Shown here piece after piece: positions 17,459 to 25,250 of a stretch of 64,000 nt of DNA. The position numbers and the translations under genes are program-made. The stretch covers positions 356,637 to 420,636 of the forward strand of contig NZ_JACSDI010000003.1 in NCBI RefSeq assembly GCF_022410515.1, in the 5' to 3' direction. The stretch is from Shewanella cutis. GTDB taxonomy: Bacteria > Pseudomonadota > Gammaproteobacteria > Enterobacterales > Shewanellaceae. The first letter of the stretch is position 1, and every line of letters starts with the position of its first letter. The notes beneath the pieces were generated by a model. The model was given only the letters and a program-made list of their open reading frames with translations, did no database searches and had not been told where the DNA came from.

Positions 17459-18652
17459 ATGCAAGATGAATCAAGCAAAATGTGGAAAGCGGCGACCCAA
17501 GCCATTCATGTCGGACATGAGCGAGAGGCCTTCGGTTCGTTAGTCACACCACTTTATCAAACTGCAACTTTTGTGTTTGACTCGGCGCAGCAGGGGGGCG
17601 AACGTTTTGCAGGCAACGAGCCAGGCTATATCTATACCCGCCTTGGTAATCCGACCGTTGCAGAGCTTGAGCGGAAAATGGCGATATTAGAAGGGGCTGA
17701 AGCTGCAGCAGCAACGGCATCGGGGATGGGGGCGGTGTCTGCGGCGCTACTTGCAAACTTACAGATAGGTGATCATCTTGTGGCATCTAATGCGGTATAT
17801 GGGTGTACTTTTGCGCTAATGACCAACCAATTTGCCCGTTTCGGTATTGATGTGACTTTAGTTGACTTTAGTGAGGTAGAGTTGATTGAGCGGGCTATTA
17901 AACCCAATACCAAGGTGATTTTTTGTGAAACGCCAGTGAATCCTCATTTGCAGGTATTTGATCTGAGCGCCATTGCAGCTATTGCCAAACGACATAGTCT
18001 GACAAGTATTGTCGATAATACGTTTATGACGCCGCTGCTGCAGCAACCGATAGCGCTGGGCATTGATGTTGTGGTGCACAGTGCGACTAAGTACTTAAAT
18101 GGGCATGGTGATGTGATTGCGGGCATTGTTTGTGGTAGTGAAGCACAATTACACCGAGTCAAATATGAAATTCTTAAAGATATTGGTGCGGTGATGTCTC
18201 CCCACGATGCTTGGCTTATCCTACGAGGCCTTAAAACCTTAGATGTCCGCTTGCAACGCCATTGTGACAATGCGCAGCGAGTTGCTGAGTTTTTAGAGCA
18301 ACACCCCGCAGTGACTCGAGTTTACTATCCAGGGCTTAAATCCCATTCGGGTCATCGATTTATCGGCCAACAGATGCGGCGTGCAGGAGGGGTGATCGCC
18401 TTTGAATTAGCCGCTGATTTTACTCAGGCGATGGCGTTTGTTGGTAACCTTAAATTATTTTCGATTGCGGTCAGTCTGGGCGATGCGGAATCTCTTATTC
18501 AACATCCGGCTTCAATGACCCACTCTCCTTACTCGCCAGAAGCGCGTGCCGCTGCGTGCATTGGGGATAATCTGCTGAGAATTTCTGTCGGTTTAGAGGA
18601 TTGCGACGATATCATCGCTGATTTGAGCCAGGCATTAGCTGCGTTAGTGTAA
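17459..18652 (+). CDS. megL: methionine gamma-lyase (Cys/Met metabolism PLP enzyme)
   Basis: PLP-dependent lyase of the cystathionine gamma-synthase family that splits methionine into methanethiol, 2-oxobutyrate and ammonia. 397 residues. Seen: PLP lysine in SATKYLNGHGD (Lys211), Tyr59 and Arg61 in YIYTRLGNPT, and Tyr114 and Cys116 in VYGCTF. Lys211, Tyr114 and Cys116 fall at the same numbers as in Pseudomonas putida methionine gamma-lyase, and a Cys at 116 is the feature separating that enzyme from cystathionine lyases, so this assignment is preferred to MetB/MetC. It has its own leader with AAGGAG before the ATG. Confidence 0.88.
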   Translation: MQDESSKMWKAATQAIHVGHEREAFGSLVTPLYQTATFVFDSAQQGGERFAGNEPGYIYTRLGNPTVAELERKMAILEGAEAAAATASGMGAVSAALLANLQIGDHLVASNAVYGCTFALMTNQFARFGIDVTLVDFSEVELIERAIKPNTKVIFCETPVNPHLQVFDLSAIAAIAKRHSLTSIVDNTFMTPLLQQPIALGIDVVVHSATKYLNGHGDVIAGIVCGSEAQLHRVKYEILKDIGAVMSPHDAWLILRGLKTLDVRLQRHCDNAQRVAEFLEQHPAVTRVYYPGLKSHSGHRFIGQQMRRAGGVIAFELAADFTQAMAFVGNLKLFSIAVSLGDAESLIQHPASMTHSPYSPEARAAACIGDNLLRISVGLEDCDDIIADLSQALAALV

Positions 18653-18863
18653 TTTTTAAAAAACCATTTTTTAGGAAAGGATGCCTTCACAGTGTTTTTT
18701 CGTGGTATGGCATCCCTAAAATAACGGTTCTGAAGATCCCAATTTTAGCCATAGGTAATATTTGTACTTTGGCATTTGGAAATTTGTAAAAGCTTCGTCT
18801 ATGTTTGATTGGTGGCCACGGAAGTTGGACGAAAGGCCGAATTTCAAGGAGAGAGGAGCTATT

Positions 18864-19229
18864 ATGAAAGTAAAATCTAGTTTACCTGCGATGGTATGTG
18901 CTATTGCATTTTCCGCACTGTTAACCATGCCTGCGATAGCGGCAGATGCGGTAAAAGAAGTATCTAAGTTGCAAAGCCAAGCGAAAACTGAAGCCAAAAC
19001 TATGGTAAGTGATGCTAAGCAAGCATTACCTGATGCAGCGCAAGTCAATATCAACACCGCTTCAGCTGAACAGTTACAACTGCTAAAGGGTATTGGTGTC
19101 GCAAAGGCGCAGGCCATCATCGATTATCGTACCCAAAATGGACAATTTAAGGCTATTGATGAGTTAGCCAATGTTTCAGGTATCGGCGCTAAATTGATTG
19201 AGCAAAATCGACATATGATTAAGTTGTAA
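18864..19229 (+). CDS. ComEA-family helix-hairpin-helix DNA-binding protein
   Basis: Exported small protein with a ComEA-type double HhH motif; such proteins bind DNA in the periplasm, and ComEA pulls in transforming DNA in competent bacteria. 121 residues from the ATG at 18864, which follows GGAGAGAGGAG; an in-frame ATG 102 bases upstream would hide the signal peptide. Seen: signal peptide (about 1-26, ending PAIAADA), a Lys/Ala-rich linker, then [25 protein letters not shown] and [14 protein letters not shown]. It resembles E. coli YbaV, which also lies near ppiD and ffs. Whether the host is transformable cannot be judged. Confidence 0.9.
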   Translation: MKVKSSLPAMVCAIAFSALLTMPAIAADAVKEVSKLQSQAKTEAKTMVSDAKQALPDAAQVNINTASAEQLQLLKGIGVAKAQAIIDYRTQNGQFKAIDELANVSGIGAKLIEQNRHMIKL

Positions 19230-19281
19230 CTCGATTGCATCATCTCGAGTTGTTTGAGCTTGAGTGTTGTTTAGCGAAGAG

Positions 19282-19306
19282 AAAGCCTGCATTTGCAGGC
19301 TTTTAT
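19282..19306 (+). terminator. terminator of the comEA-like gene
   Basis: AAAGCCTGC (19282-19290), loop ATTT, GCAGGCTTT (19295-19303), then TATCATTTT. Confidence 0.85.
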
Positions 19307-19378
19307 CATTTTAATACTTGCGTTTGCCTATAGATTGTCCAGTTAAACTGGATATTTACCAAACGGGTGGATTAACAC

Positions 19379-19407
19379 TTGATCCCATAGAAGGCATGGG
19401 GGATAAT
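19379..19407 (+). promoter_or_regulatory. candidate promoter of the SRP RNA gene
   Basis: TTGATC (19379-19384), 17-bp spacer, GATAAT (19402-19407). Transcription would start near 19415, leaving a leader of about 40 nt to be trimmed from the SRP RNA. Confidence 0.5.
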
Positions 19408-19456
19408 CCGCGTCGTTCAGTCATCATCTTGATGCACTCGAAGTTATGGTGACCCT

Positions 19457-19557
19457 AGGGTCCCCCCGCAATGATAACTTGTGAACTCGGCCAGGCCCGG
19501 AAGGGAGCAACCGCAGCAAGCGACTCGTGTGCCGGGGTGTCGGCTCTAGGGGAACCT
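19457..19557 (+). ncRNA. ffs: signal recognition particle 4.5S RNA
   Basis: Small bacterial SRP RNA that binds Ffh and targets membrane proteins to SecYEG. Seen: the universally conserved apical domain GGCCAGGCCCGGAAGG then GAGCAACCGCAGC and CGTGTGCCGGGGTGTCGG, which form the asymmetric and symmetric loops of helix 8. The ends AGGGTCCCC (19457-19465) and GGGGAACCT (19549-19557) pair with one mismatch to close the rod. Length of about 100 nt is that of gammaproteobacterial 4.5S RNA. Exact mature ends are estimated from the pairing. Confidence 0.95.
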
Positions 19558-19694
19558 CCAAATATCCTGTCTTGTTACAATCACTATTCGTTTTCACTTT
19601 TATATCGGTGTGTAACCATATTCTTTGATAATTTCACCAATGAATTTAATCGGTTGACGATTATTTATTCCAATTCATGTATTTTAAAATCGAT

Positions 19695-19979
19695 TTACCC
19701 TTCGCTTTCTTCCTGTATTCTTTTTTGTAAATTCTGTTTTAGAAAGACGCGCGATTTTTCGAGTGCTGCTTGGATTTCCCGCTTAAGTTCTTGCAATTCA
19801 TCGTAATCTTCAAAAAAGTAGGTGTCGACTAAGTGGCGAATATAACGTACGGGCAGTTGATTGAGCGTGACACAGCAGAGATCGGCTAAATAATCCTCCG
19901 GCAGTTCATCGATGAGGCCTTCATCGGATAACATTTCCATTAAGAGAACTTCGTAATAGTTACGGATTTCGAGTTGCAT
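19695..19979 (-). CDS. ComFB-family protein
   Basis: 94-residue cytoplasmic protein resembling the ComFB (late competence) family: the N terminus MQLEIRNYYEVLLMEML is followed by LPEDYLADLCCVTLNQLPVRYIRHL, which matches the family pattern of a DxxALALNxLPxRY motif. ComFB homologues in other bacteria have been reported as cyclic-dinucleotide receptors; nothing here shows that directly. The zinc-type cysteine pairs of B. subtilis ComFB are not seen; only an adjacent CC is present. The C-terminal third is a charged helix. It is the last gene of the dinG-headed minus-strand run, 21 bp after the HDAC gene. Confidence 0.75.
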   Translation of the reverse strand: MQLEIRNYYEVLLMEMLSDEGLIDELPEDYLADLCCVTLNQLPVRYIRHLVDTYFFEDYDELQELKREIQAALEKSRVFLKQNLQKRIQEESEG

Positions 19980-20000
19980 CGTTGTGCTCCATGGTGGTTT

Positions 20001-20915
20001 TTATTGAGTGTGCAACCACAAATGGTTTGCTGCAATAAAAAGTTGGCTATGTCTCTGGCTTAATTGTAGTGCGTCTCTGCTATAGCCGCCGCCAATTACC
20101 GCGGCGACAGGGATATTTGCCGCTTTGGCTATGGATAGTACGGTGATATCGCGCTGATACAGCCCTTGCTGGCTGATCTTGAGATGACCTAAGTCATCAT
20201 CCTGATGGATATCAACGCCAGCGTCATAGAGGATTAAATCCGGTTGATGTAGACGGATTAGCAACTCGAGTGTCTGCTCAACGGTGTCTAAATAGGCGCT
20301 ATCATTCGTGCCTTTGACAAGTTCAATATCGTAGTGTGAATGTTGTTTACGGCTAGGGAAGTTGTCTTTGCAGTGAATAGAACAACTGATAATCCCTTGA
20401 TGTAGTTGGCTAAGAGTGGCAGTGCCATCGCCTTGATGAACGTCACAATCAAAAATCAAAATCTTATGCAGTTGCTGCTCCGCTATAAGTTTTCGCGCCG
20501 CAATAATTAAGTCATTGAAAATACAGTAGCCACTGCCGAACTCATAGTGCGCATGGTGATAACCCCCGGTTAAGTGCAGTGCTATACCTGTTTGCAATGC
20601 TAAGGCTGTTGTCAAACTGGTGCCCGCAACGGAATGCAAAGTGCGTTCAACCAATGCTTCACTCCAGGGAAATCCAATGCGCCTGAGTGCAGAAGTCGCT
20701 AAGGTGCCATCAATAAACTGCTCAACGTAATCCCGATGGTGCACTTGCATTATCTCCTCGGCTGTCATTGGCGTAGGAGTGTGAAATTGTGTAGGCGTGG
20801 CAAGTTGGTTATCGAGGAGAAACTGATAAAGATGTGCGTATTTGGTGGTGGGGAAGCGATGGTGGGCGGGTAACGCCAGCTTAGAGTAGCTGGCGTGATA
20901 AACCAATGGGATCAT
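20001..20915 (-). CDS. histone deacetylase-like (AcuC/HDAC superfamily) hydrolase
   Basis: Zinc-dependent deacetylase fold of the arginase/HDAC superfamily, 304 residues, cytoplasmic; bacterial substrates vary (acetyl-lysine, acetylpolyamines) and are unknown here. Seen: the family opening LVYHASYS then HRFPTTKYAHLYQFL, TGGYHHAHYEFGSGYCIFND (active-site His pair), LIFDCDVHQGDGTATL (Zn-binding Asp and His), DLILYDAGVDIHQDDDLG (second Zn-binding Asp), and GGGYSRDA near the C terminus. All main catalytic elements are present, so it should be active. It starts 5 bp after the upstream DUF2057 gene and lies in the dinG-headed unit. Confidence 0.92.
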   Translation of the reverse strand: MIPLVYHASYSKLALPAHHRFPTTKYAHLYQFLLDNQLATPTQFHTPTPMTAEEIMQVHHRDYVEQFIDGTLATSALRRIGFPWSEALVERTLHSVAGTSLTTALALQTGIALHLTGGYHHAHYEFGSGYCIFNDLIIAARKLIAEQQLHKILIFDCDVHQGDGTATLSQLHQGIISCSIHCKDNFPSRKQHSHYDIELVKGTNDSAYLDTVEQTLELLIRLHQPDLILYDAGVDIHQDDDLGHLKISQQGLYQRDITVLSIAKAANIPVAAVIGGGYSRDALQLSQRHSQLFIAANHLWLHTQ

Positions 20916-20920
20916 GTAAA

Positions 20921-21613
20921 TTAGAGCTGTGAAATTGCCCAGCTCATAAACTCTTTACGAGTTTTCTCGTCAGCTTGTAACCACCAGTACTGTAACATCT
21001 GTTGTGGGTTTGCACCGGTTGCTTTTGAGGCGTCGGTTGGTGCTGTTATTGATGTTGCACTTACTGCGACTTGCGCTGATGTAGGTGCTGGTGTCGCTGC
21101 GACGGCCGCTGCGCCTGCAACACCTGTTGCTGTGGCAGCAGTACCAGAAACATCCACCGCTTGGTTACCACTGAATAGACGAGATACGAAGCTCTCTTCT
21201 TCAATGTTTGTATTGGTGACCTGATAGTTCACTTGAGCTTTGTCAGCACGGGTTAGCACTACTTGGGGATTTTGGGCAAACACTTTAGGCTTTTTAACGA
21301 CTTTGCCTTCAGCGGCTTGTAAATAATATTGATGATCGCCATCGACCTCTAGGGTCACAATAAAGGGAGATGACTTAACAAAAGTTTGGCTGTCACTGAA
21401 ATCATCTTCCACCATTTCGTGGTAGCGAATAGCGATTTTGTGGGTGCCGGGTGCCAATTCTAAACTGCTTTTATGGTTGAATACGCTGGACTCGACTTTT
21501 TTGCCGTCGAGGGCAAGGTATTCGAATGACATAGGGATATTCAGATCTGCGGCAAAGACTGAGGCAGAGCCGAGTAGCACTAGCAGGCTGCTGATTGGCA
21601 AAAGTGATTTCAT
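20921..21613 (-). CDS. DUF2057 family exported protein (YccT-like)
   Basis: 230-residue exported protein of unknown function. Seen: signal peptide (about 1-21, [15 protein letters not shown]), then the family opening [21 protein letters not shown], a beta-rich domain with [24 protein letters not shown] (the typical region), and a low-complexity Ala/Thr linker (about 150-200) before a C-terminal helix [27 protein letters not shown] precedes the ATG. It is 9 bp downstream of priC and 5 bp upstream of the HDAC gene, so co-transcription is very likely. Confidence 0.82.
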   Translation of the reverse strand: MKSLLPISSLLVLLGSASVFAADLNIPMSFEYLALDGKKVESSVFNHKSSLELAPGTHKIAIRYHEMVEDDFSDSQTFVKSSPFIVTLEVDGDHQYYLQAAEGKVVKKPKVFAQNPQVVLTRADKAQVNYQVTNTNIEEESFVSRLFSGNQAVDVSGTAATATGVAGAAAVAATPAPTSAQVAVSATSITAPTDASKATGANPQQMLQYWWLQADEKTRKEFMSWAISQL

Positions 21614-21622
21614 TGTTGCTCC

Positions 21623-22291
21623 TTAACGATTATGGCTCTGATACGGACGTTCGAATGCTTGAATGCGATCTTCGATATAACTGATAGCTTGCCTGCATTT
21701 ACCTAAACGACGATGCATCAAAAGGATGTCATTTTGCAAACTGATTTTGTCAGCACTATGACAGTTTTCAAGTTTTGATTCCATTTCTGCAATTTTTTGT
21801 TCGAATTTCTTCGCCCAATTCAGATGCTTATTCAGCTCTGCATAGATTTCGTGGCTATTTTGTAACACATTGCTAGCGATCCAAGCAAACCCACTCGCTT
21901 GGTGAGACTGGTTTTGCTGCTGAGCAAAACGCGCGCGTTTACTTGCTCGTTGTTGATTTTTGGACTTTACGTCAATCGATGTTGTCAGTAAGGCGCGTTT
22001 AACCGCGGTAAATCTGTCTTGGATACGCTCACAGCTCATGGCGATGGTTTGCGGCGCGAGTTTTAGTGCTATTTGCTTCTCTAACTGAACGATACTACTG
22101 CGAATTTGCTCAATGCATGGCATAAGTTGAGCGCCATGCTGAATGAACAGTGACTGATTAAAGCGCTCAATATCTTGCAGAAGTTTGCGTTGGCTTGGCA
22201 CAAGGTGACTGTCGTGTTGCAGTACTTCTTGCTCTAATGTTGTTAGCTGATTTTTCAACGTACTGATTAGCTGCGATGTGTTCAAAACCAT
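21623..22291 (-). CDS. priC: primosomal replication protein PriC-like
   Basis: PriC reloads the DnaB helicase on SSB-coated stalled forks in the cytoplasm. 222 residues from the ATG at 22291, somewhat longer than E. coli PriC (175). Seen: an all-helical protein with the PriC-domain C-terminal pattern NKHLNWAKKFEQKIAEMESKL and HRRLGKCRQAISYIEDRIQ. The N-terminal half is Gln-rich and has a basic stretch (RASKRARFAQQQ) that may contact SSB or DNA; this is inference. The start overlaps the end of the TSUP gene by 10 nt. An in-frame TTG 9 bases upstream is less likely. Confidence 0.78.
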   Translation of the reverse strand: MVLNTSQLISTLKNQLTTLEQEVLQHDSHLVPSQRKLLQDIERFNQSLFIQHGAQLMPCIEQIRSSIVQLEKQIALKLAPQTIAMSCERIQDRFTAVKRALLTTSIDVKSKNQQRASKRARFAQQQNQSHQASGFAWIASNVLQNSHEIYAELNKHLNWAKKFEQKIAEMESKLENCHSADKISLQNDILLMHRRLGKCRQAISYIEDRIQAFERPYQSHNR

Positions 22292-23055
22292 GCGCTCCAA
22301 GCCAGATTAGCGGCAATTGACAGGACGATTAATATAAATAAAGGCCGTATAAATGGCATGCCAAATTTTATTGCACAGCGGGCGCCAACAAAGGAACCTA
22401 GCATCATTGATAGACCCATCCACAGGCCTATCTGCCAGTGTACTTGTCCTAGAAAGCCAAAAATCGCCAGTGCGGTCAGGTTACTGGTAAAGGTCATGGC
22501 TCTAGCGAGCGCACAGCTATGTAACAATGGCAGTTTGTAGAGTGTTCCTGAACTGACCGTCCAAAACGCGCCAATGCCTGGGCCAGCAAAACCATCGTAT
22601 GCGCCCAGTATCAAACCTTGCAGGGTCTGTTTCAACTTGGGCTGGGTTTGTGTTGGTGCTTGGCAATTAGTATCTGAGATGGCATTGGGGCTGAGTAAAC
22701 TGTATATCGCGATGCCGATAATCAACAGTGGTAAGGCTTTTTCAAGCCATTGAGCATTTAACAAATAAACCAATATGCTACCTAAGACTGCACCAATAAA
22801 AGTGGCGATAAAAGCTATATACCAAAAGGCGGGTTTGAGTAAGTGTTGACGATAAAAGGTCCACGCAGCCATTGAGGAGCCAAAACTGGCGGCAAATTTG
22901 TTGGTACCTAAGGCGGTATGAGGTGGTATACCAAGGGTGAGTAGGGCTGGGATTGATAATAGGCCTCCACCACCGACCACAGCATCGATAAAACCGGCAA
23001 CTAAGCCAATGGCGGCCAATAAGGCCCAGTTACTGGGCTCGAGTAACAACTCCAA
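22282..23055 (-). CDS. TSUP (TauE/SafE) family membrane permease
   Basis: Inner-membrane protein of the sulfite/sulfonate exporter-like TSUP family, 257 residues, substrate unknown. Seen: the two family repeats, one opening with GLVAGFIDAVVGGGGLLSIPALL (about 17-39) and the second with GLILGAYDGFAGPGIGAFW (about 150-168), within about eight hydrophobic helices. The start is TTG; AGGA lies 7 bases upstream on the coding strand and no ATG is suitably placed. It lies 9 bp after dinG and overlaps priC. Confidence 0.9.
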   Translation of the reverse strand: MELLLEPSNWALLAAIGLVAGFIDAVVGGGGLLSIPALLTLGIPPHTALGTNKFAASFGSSMAAWTFYRQHLLKPAFWYIAFIATFIGAVLGSILVYLLNAQWLEKALPLLIIGIAIYSLLSPNAISDTNCQAPTQTQPKLKQTLQGLILGAYDGFAGPGIGAFWTVSSGTLYKLPLLHSCALARAMTFTSNLTALAIFGFLGQVHWQIGLWMGLSMMLGSFVGARCAIKFGMPFIRPLFILIVLSIAANLAWSAWF

Positions 23056-23064
23056 ATCTTAATC

Positions 23065-25137
23065 CTACTCTATGACTCGTCTAAAGGGAGGCAGAGCGTC
23101 TAGCAAAGATTTGCCGTAACGTTTGGTCACTAATCGCCTATCTAAAATAGTGACGCGGCCATAATCCTGCTCTTTACGCAGTAATCTACCACAACTTTGA
23201 ATCAGTTTTCGCGATGCATCTGGAATGGTCAGTTGCAGAAACGGATTTCCACCCTTTATTTTCACATACTCAGCATGGGCTTGCTCAACCGGAGAGGTTG
23301 GTACGGCAAAGGGTAGCTTAGTCACAATGAGGTTAGTCAGGTAATCACCGGGTAAGTCTAAGCCTTCAGAAAAACTGCCAGTACCGAATAAGATGCTCGG
23401 CTCCCCTTTGTCACATTTGGCCTTGTGGGTTTCGAGCAGTTGTTGGCGCGGGGCATTACCTTGAATTAGGAGGTTCTGCGCAAGTTTGCCTTCGAGTAAT
23501 TCGGCAACTTTTTCCATTTGCCAGTAGGAAGCGAACAGCACCAAGGTTGCCATTTCACCTTCAATCAGTTGAAGGATTTGTTCGGCAAGTTCGGCGGTAT
23601 AGGCATCGTCCGTCGGCTCGGTTTTCATTTTAGGTAAGTAAAGTGTGGCGTTATTGGGATAATCAAAGGGCGATTGCAGGGCAAGATAACGGCTGCCGTC
23701 CTTGAGTGATAATCCCACTTGATGGGCAAAGTGGTCGAAGTTATTGAGTGCGCGCAGCGTGGCACTGCACAGCACAACCCCCGCGGCCTTTTGCCAAAGC
23801 ATGGTTTCCAGCATAAAGCCCACTTCAATCGGCGAGGCGCTGAATAGGTAATCGACTTGCTTGCCTGTAATTAACTCAATCCAACGGGCCATAGGGGCGC
23901 CTTTATTGGAGTCTTCCTTGGCCATCATCTTCCAGAGTTTTTGGAGATTTTCTAGCCGTTGCAACATAAAGCCCATTTCGGCCTGCAGTGCTTCCGCTTG
24001 ATGCTTAGGAATATCGCCATCCTTTATTGCTTCTGCGAGCAATAATTGCATTTTATTAAATTGCTTAAGTGCGAGATTGGCTGTCGTCGCGAGGTTCTCT
24101 GCGGGGATTTTTAGTGCGTCAGGTAATTTGCCATGCTCGAAGCGATAACGGCTCTCGGGGTTAGCAAACTGCTTAGTTTGGGTGTCACAGTAGTGGGCGA
24201 CTTGATTGAGTTGGCCAATGAGATCGCCAATATGATCTTGCATTGCCTGAGCGGGGGCAATGATATTGTTACTTTTTATTTGATTTTGTAATTTAGCGCT
24301 GGTCTTGCCAACTTTTTCGAGCCAGTCGGTGGCGCCTCTTAGGGTTGCCTGTGCGCTGGAAAAATCCCGAGCGACAATTGGCAAATGGTGGGCTTCGTCA
24401 ATGACGTAAAATACCTCTTCGGGATCGGGCAAAATCACCCCGCCGCCAAGTTCTAAATCGGCAAACAATAAGCTGTGGTTAGCAATGAGTACATCCCAAG
24501 TATCGACATCTTCACGGGCCTTATGAAACGGGCAATTACGATGACTGGCGATTTGTCGATGACAACTGTGTTTATCGCAGGCAATTTGTTGCCAGAGATG
24601 ATCTGGTATCGGCGTTGATAAAGTGTCAATTTCACCATTCCAACGGCCTTCATTAAAATCGGTTAACAGCGTTTGCAGCATGGCAATTTGGCTATTATCC
24701 GGCTTAGTTTGCCACATAGCCATTTGGGTACTGTTATCATCACCAATTAGCATGGCAAGCTTAGATAAACAAACATAACGCTGACGCCCTTTGACAAGCC
24801 CGAAGCGAAAGTTTAATCCTGATTGCTCAAGGAAAAACGGCAAATCTTTGTGCAGCAATTGCTCTTGTAGTGCCACGGTTGCGGTGGCGATACAGACCTT
24901 TTTCTTACTCGCCAGCGCCAGCGGGATCGTGCCTAAAATATAAGATAATGATTTTCCTATCCCCGTACCCGCTTCGACCACAATGATGCGTCTATCCTTG
25001 TCATAGTCACCTGCAAGTGTTTTAGAGATTTCTGCCACCATAAAGTTTTGCTCGCGCCGAGGCCTAAAATTAGGCAAAGAGGCGGCAATATCTTTATAGA
25101 TAGCGCGGATCTGGTTTTTTACGTTGTCAGGTAACAT
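23065..25137 (-). CDS. dinG: ATP-dependent DNA helicase DinG
   Basis: XPD/Rad3-type superfamily 2 helicase (5'-3') that unwinds DNA and R-loops during SOS and replication-transcription conflicts. 690 residues. Seen: Walker A EAGTGIGKS (55-63), DEAH box (247-250), and four cysteines C123, C187, C192 and C202 placed as the [4Fe-4S] ligands of E. coli DinG; the C-terminal helicase motifs include SEGLDLPGD and QSCGRLLRKEQDYG. A LexA box lies 26 bp upstream of the ATG. It heads a compact run of six minus-strand genes. Confidence 0.95.
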   Translation of the reverse strand: MLPDNVKNQIRAIYKDIAASLPNFRPRREQNFMVAEISKTLAGDYDKDRRIIVVEAGTGIGKSLSYILGTIPLALASKKKVCIATATVALQEQLLHKDLPFFLEQSGLNFRFGLVKGRQRYVCLSKLAMLIGDDNSTQMAMWQTKPDNSQIAMLQTLLTDFNEGRWNGEIDTLSTPIPDHLWQQIACDKHSCHRQIASHRNCPFHKAREDVDTWDVLIANHSLLFADLELGGGVILPDPEEVFYVIDEAHHLPIVARDFSSAQATLRGATDWLEKVGKTSAKLQNQIKSNNIIAPAQAMQDHIGDLIGQLNQVAHYCDTQTKQFANPESRYRFEHGKLPDALKIPAENLATTANLALKQFNKMQLLLAEAIKDGDIPKHQAEALQAEMGFMLQRLENLQKLWKMMAKEDSNKGAPMARWIELITGKQVDYLFSASPIEVGFMLETMLWQKAAGVVLCSATLRALNNFDHFAHQVGLSLKDGSRYLALQSPFDYPNNATLYLPKMKTEPTDDAYTAELAEQILQLIEGEMATLVLFASYWQMEKVAELLEGKLAQNLLIQGNAPRQQLLETHKAKCDKGEPSILFGTGSFSEGLDLPGDYLTNLIVTKLPFAVPTSPVEQAHAEYVKIKGGNPFLQLTIPDASRKLIQSCGRLLRKEQDYGRVTILDRRLVTKRYGKSLLDALPPFRRVIE

Positions 25138-25162
25138 GCGGCACTACTTTATCGAATTAATG

Positions 25163-25178
25163 CTGTACATAATAACAG
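25163..25178. promoter_or_regulatory. LexA (SOS) box between dinG and polB
   Basis: CTGTACATAATAACAG fits the CTG-N10-CAG LexA consensus perfectly with an A+T-rich core. It is the only such site in the 113-bp gap between divergent dinG and polB. Both are SOS genes in E. coli, so one operator probably represses both. Confidence 0.88.
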
Positions 25179-25250
25179 TGATTGCATAGCCTAAGAAACT
25201 TTTCTGCCATTTTATGGCTATTTAATTGAAAACCTAGCGAGAGCATAAGA

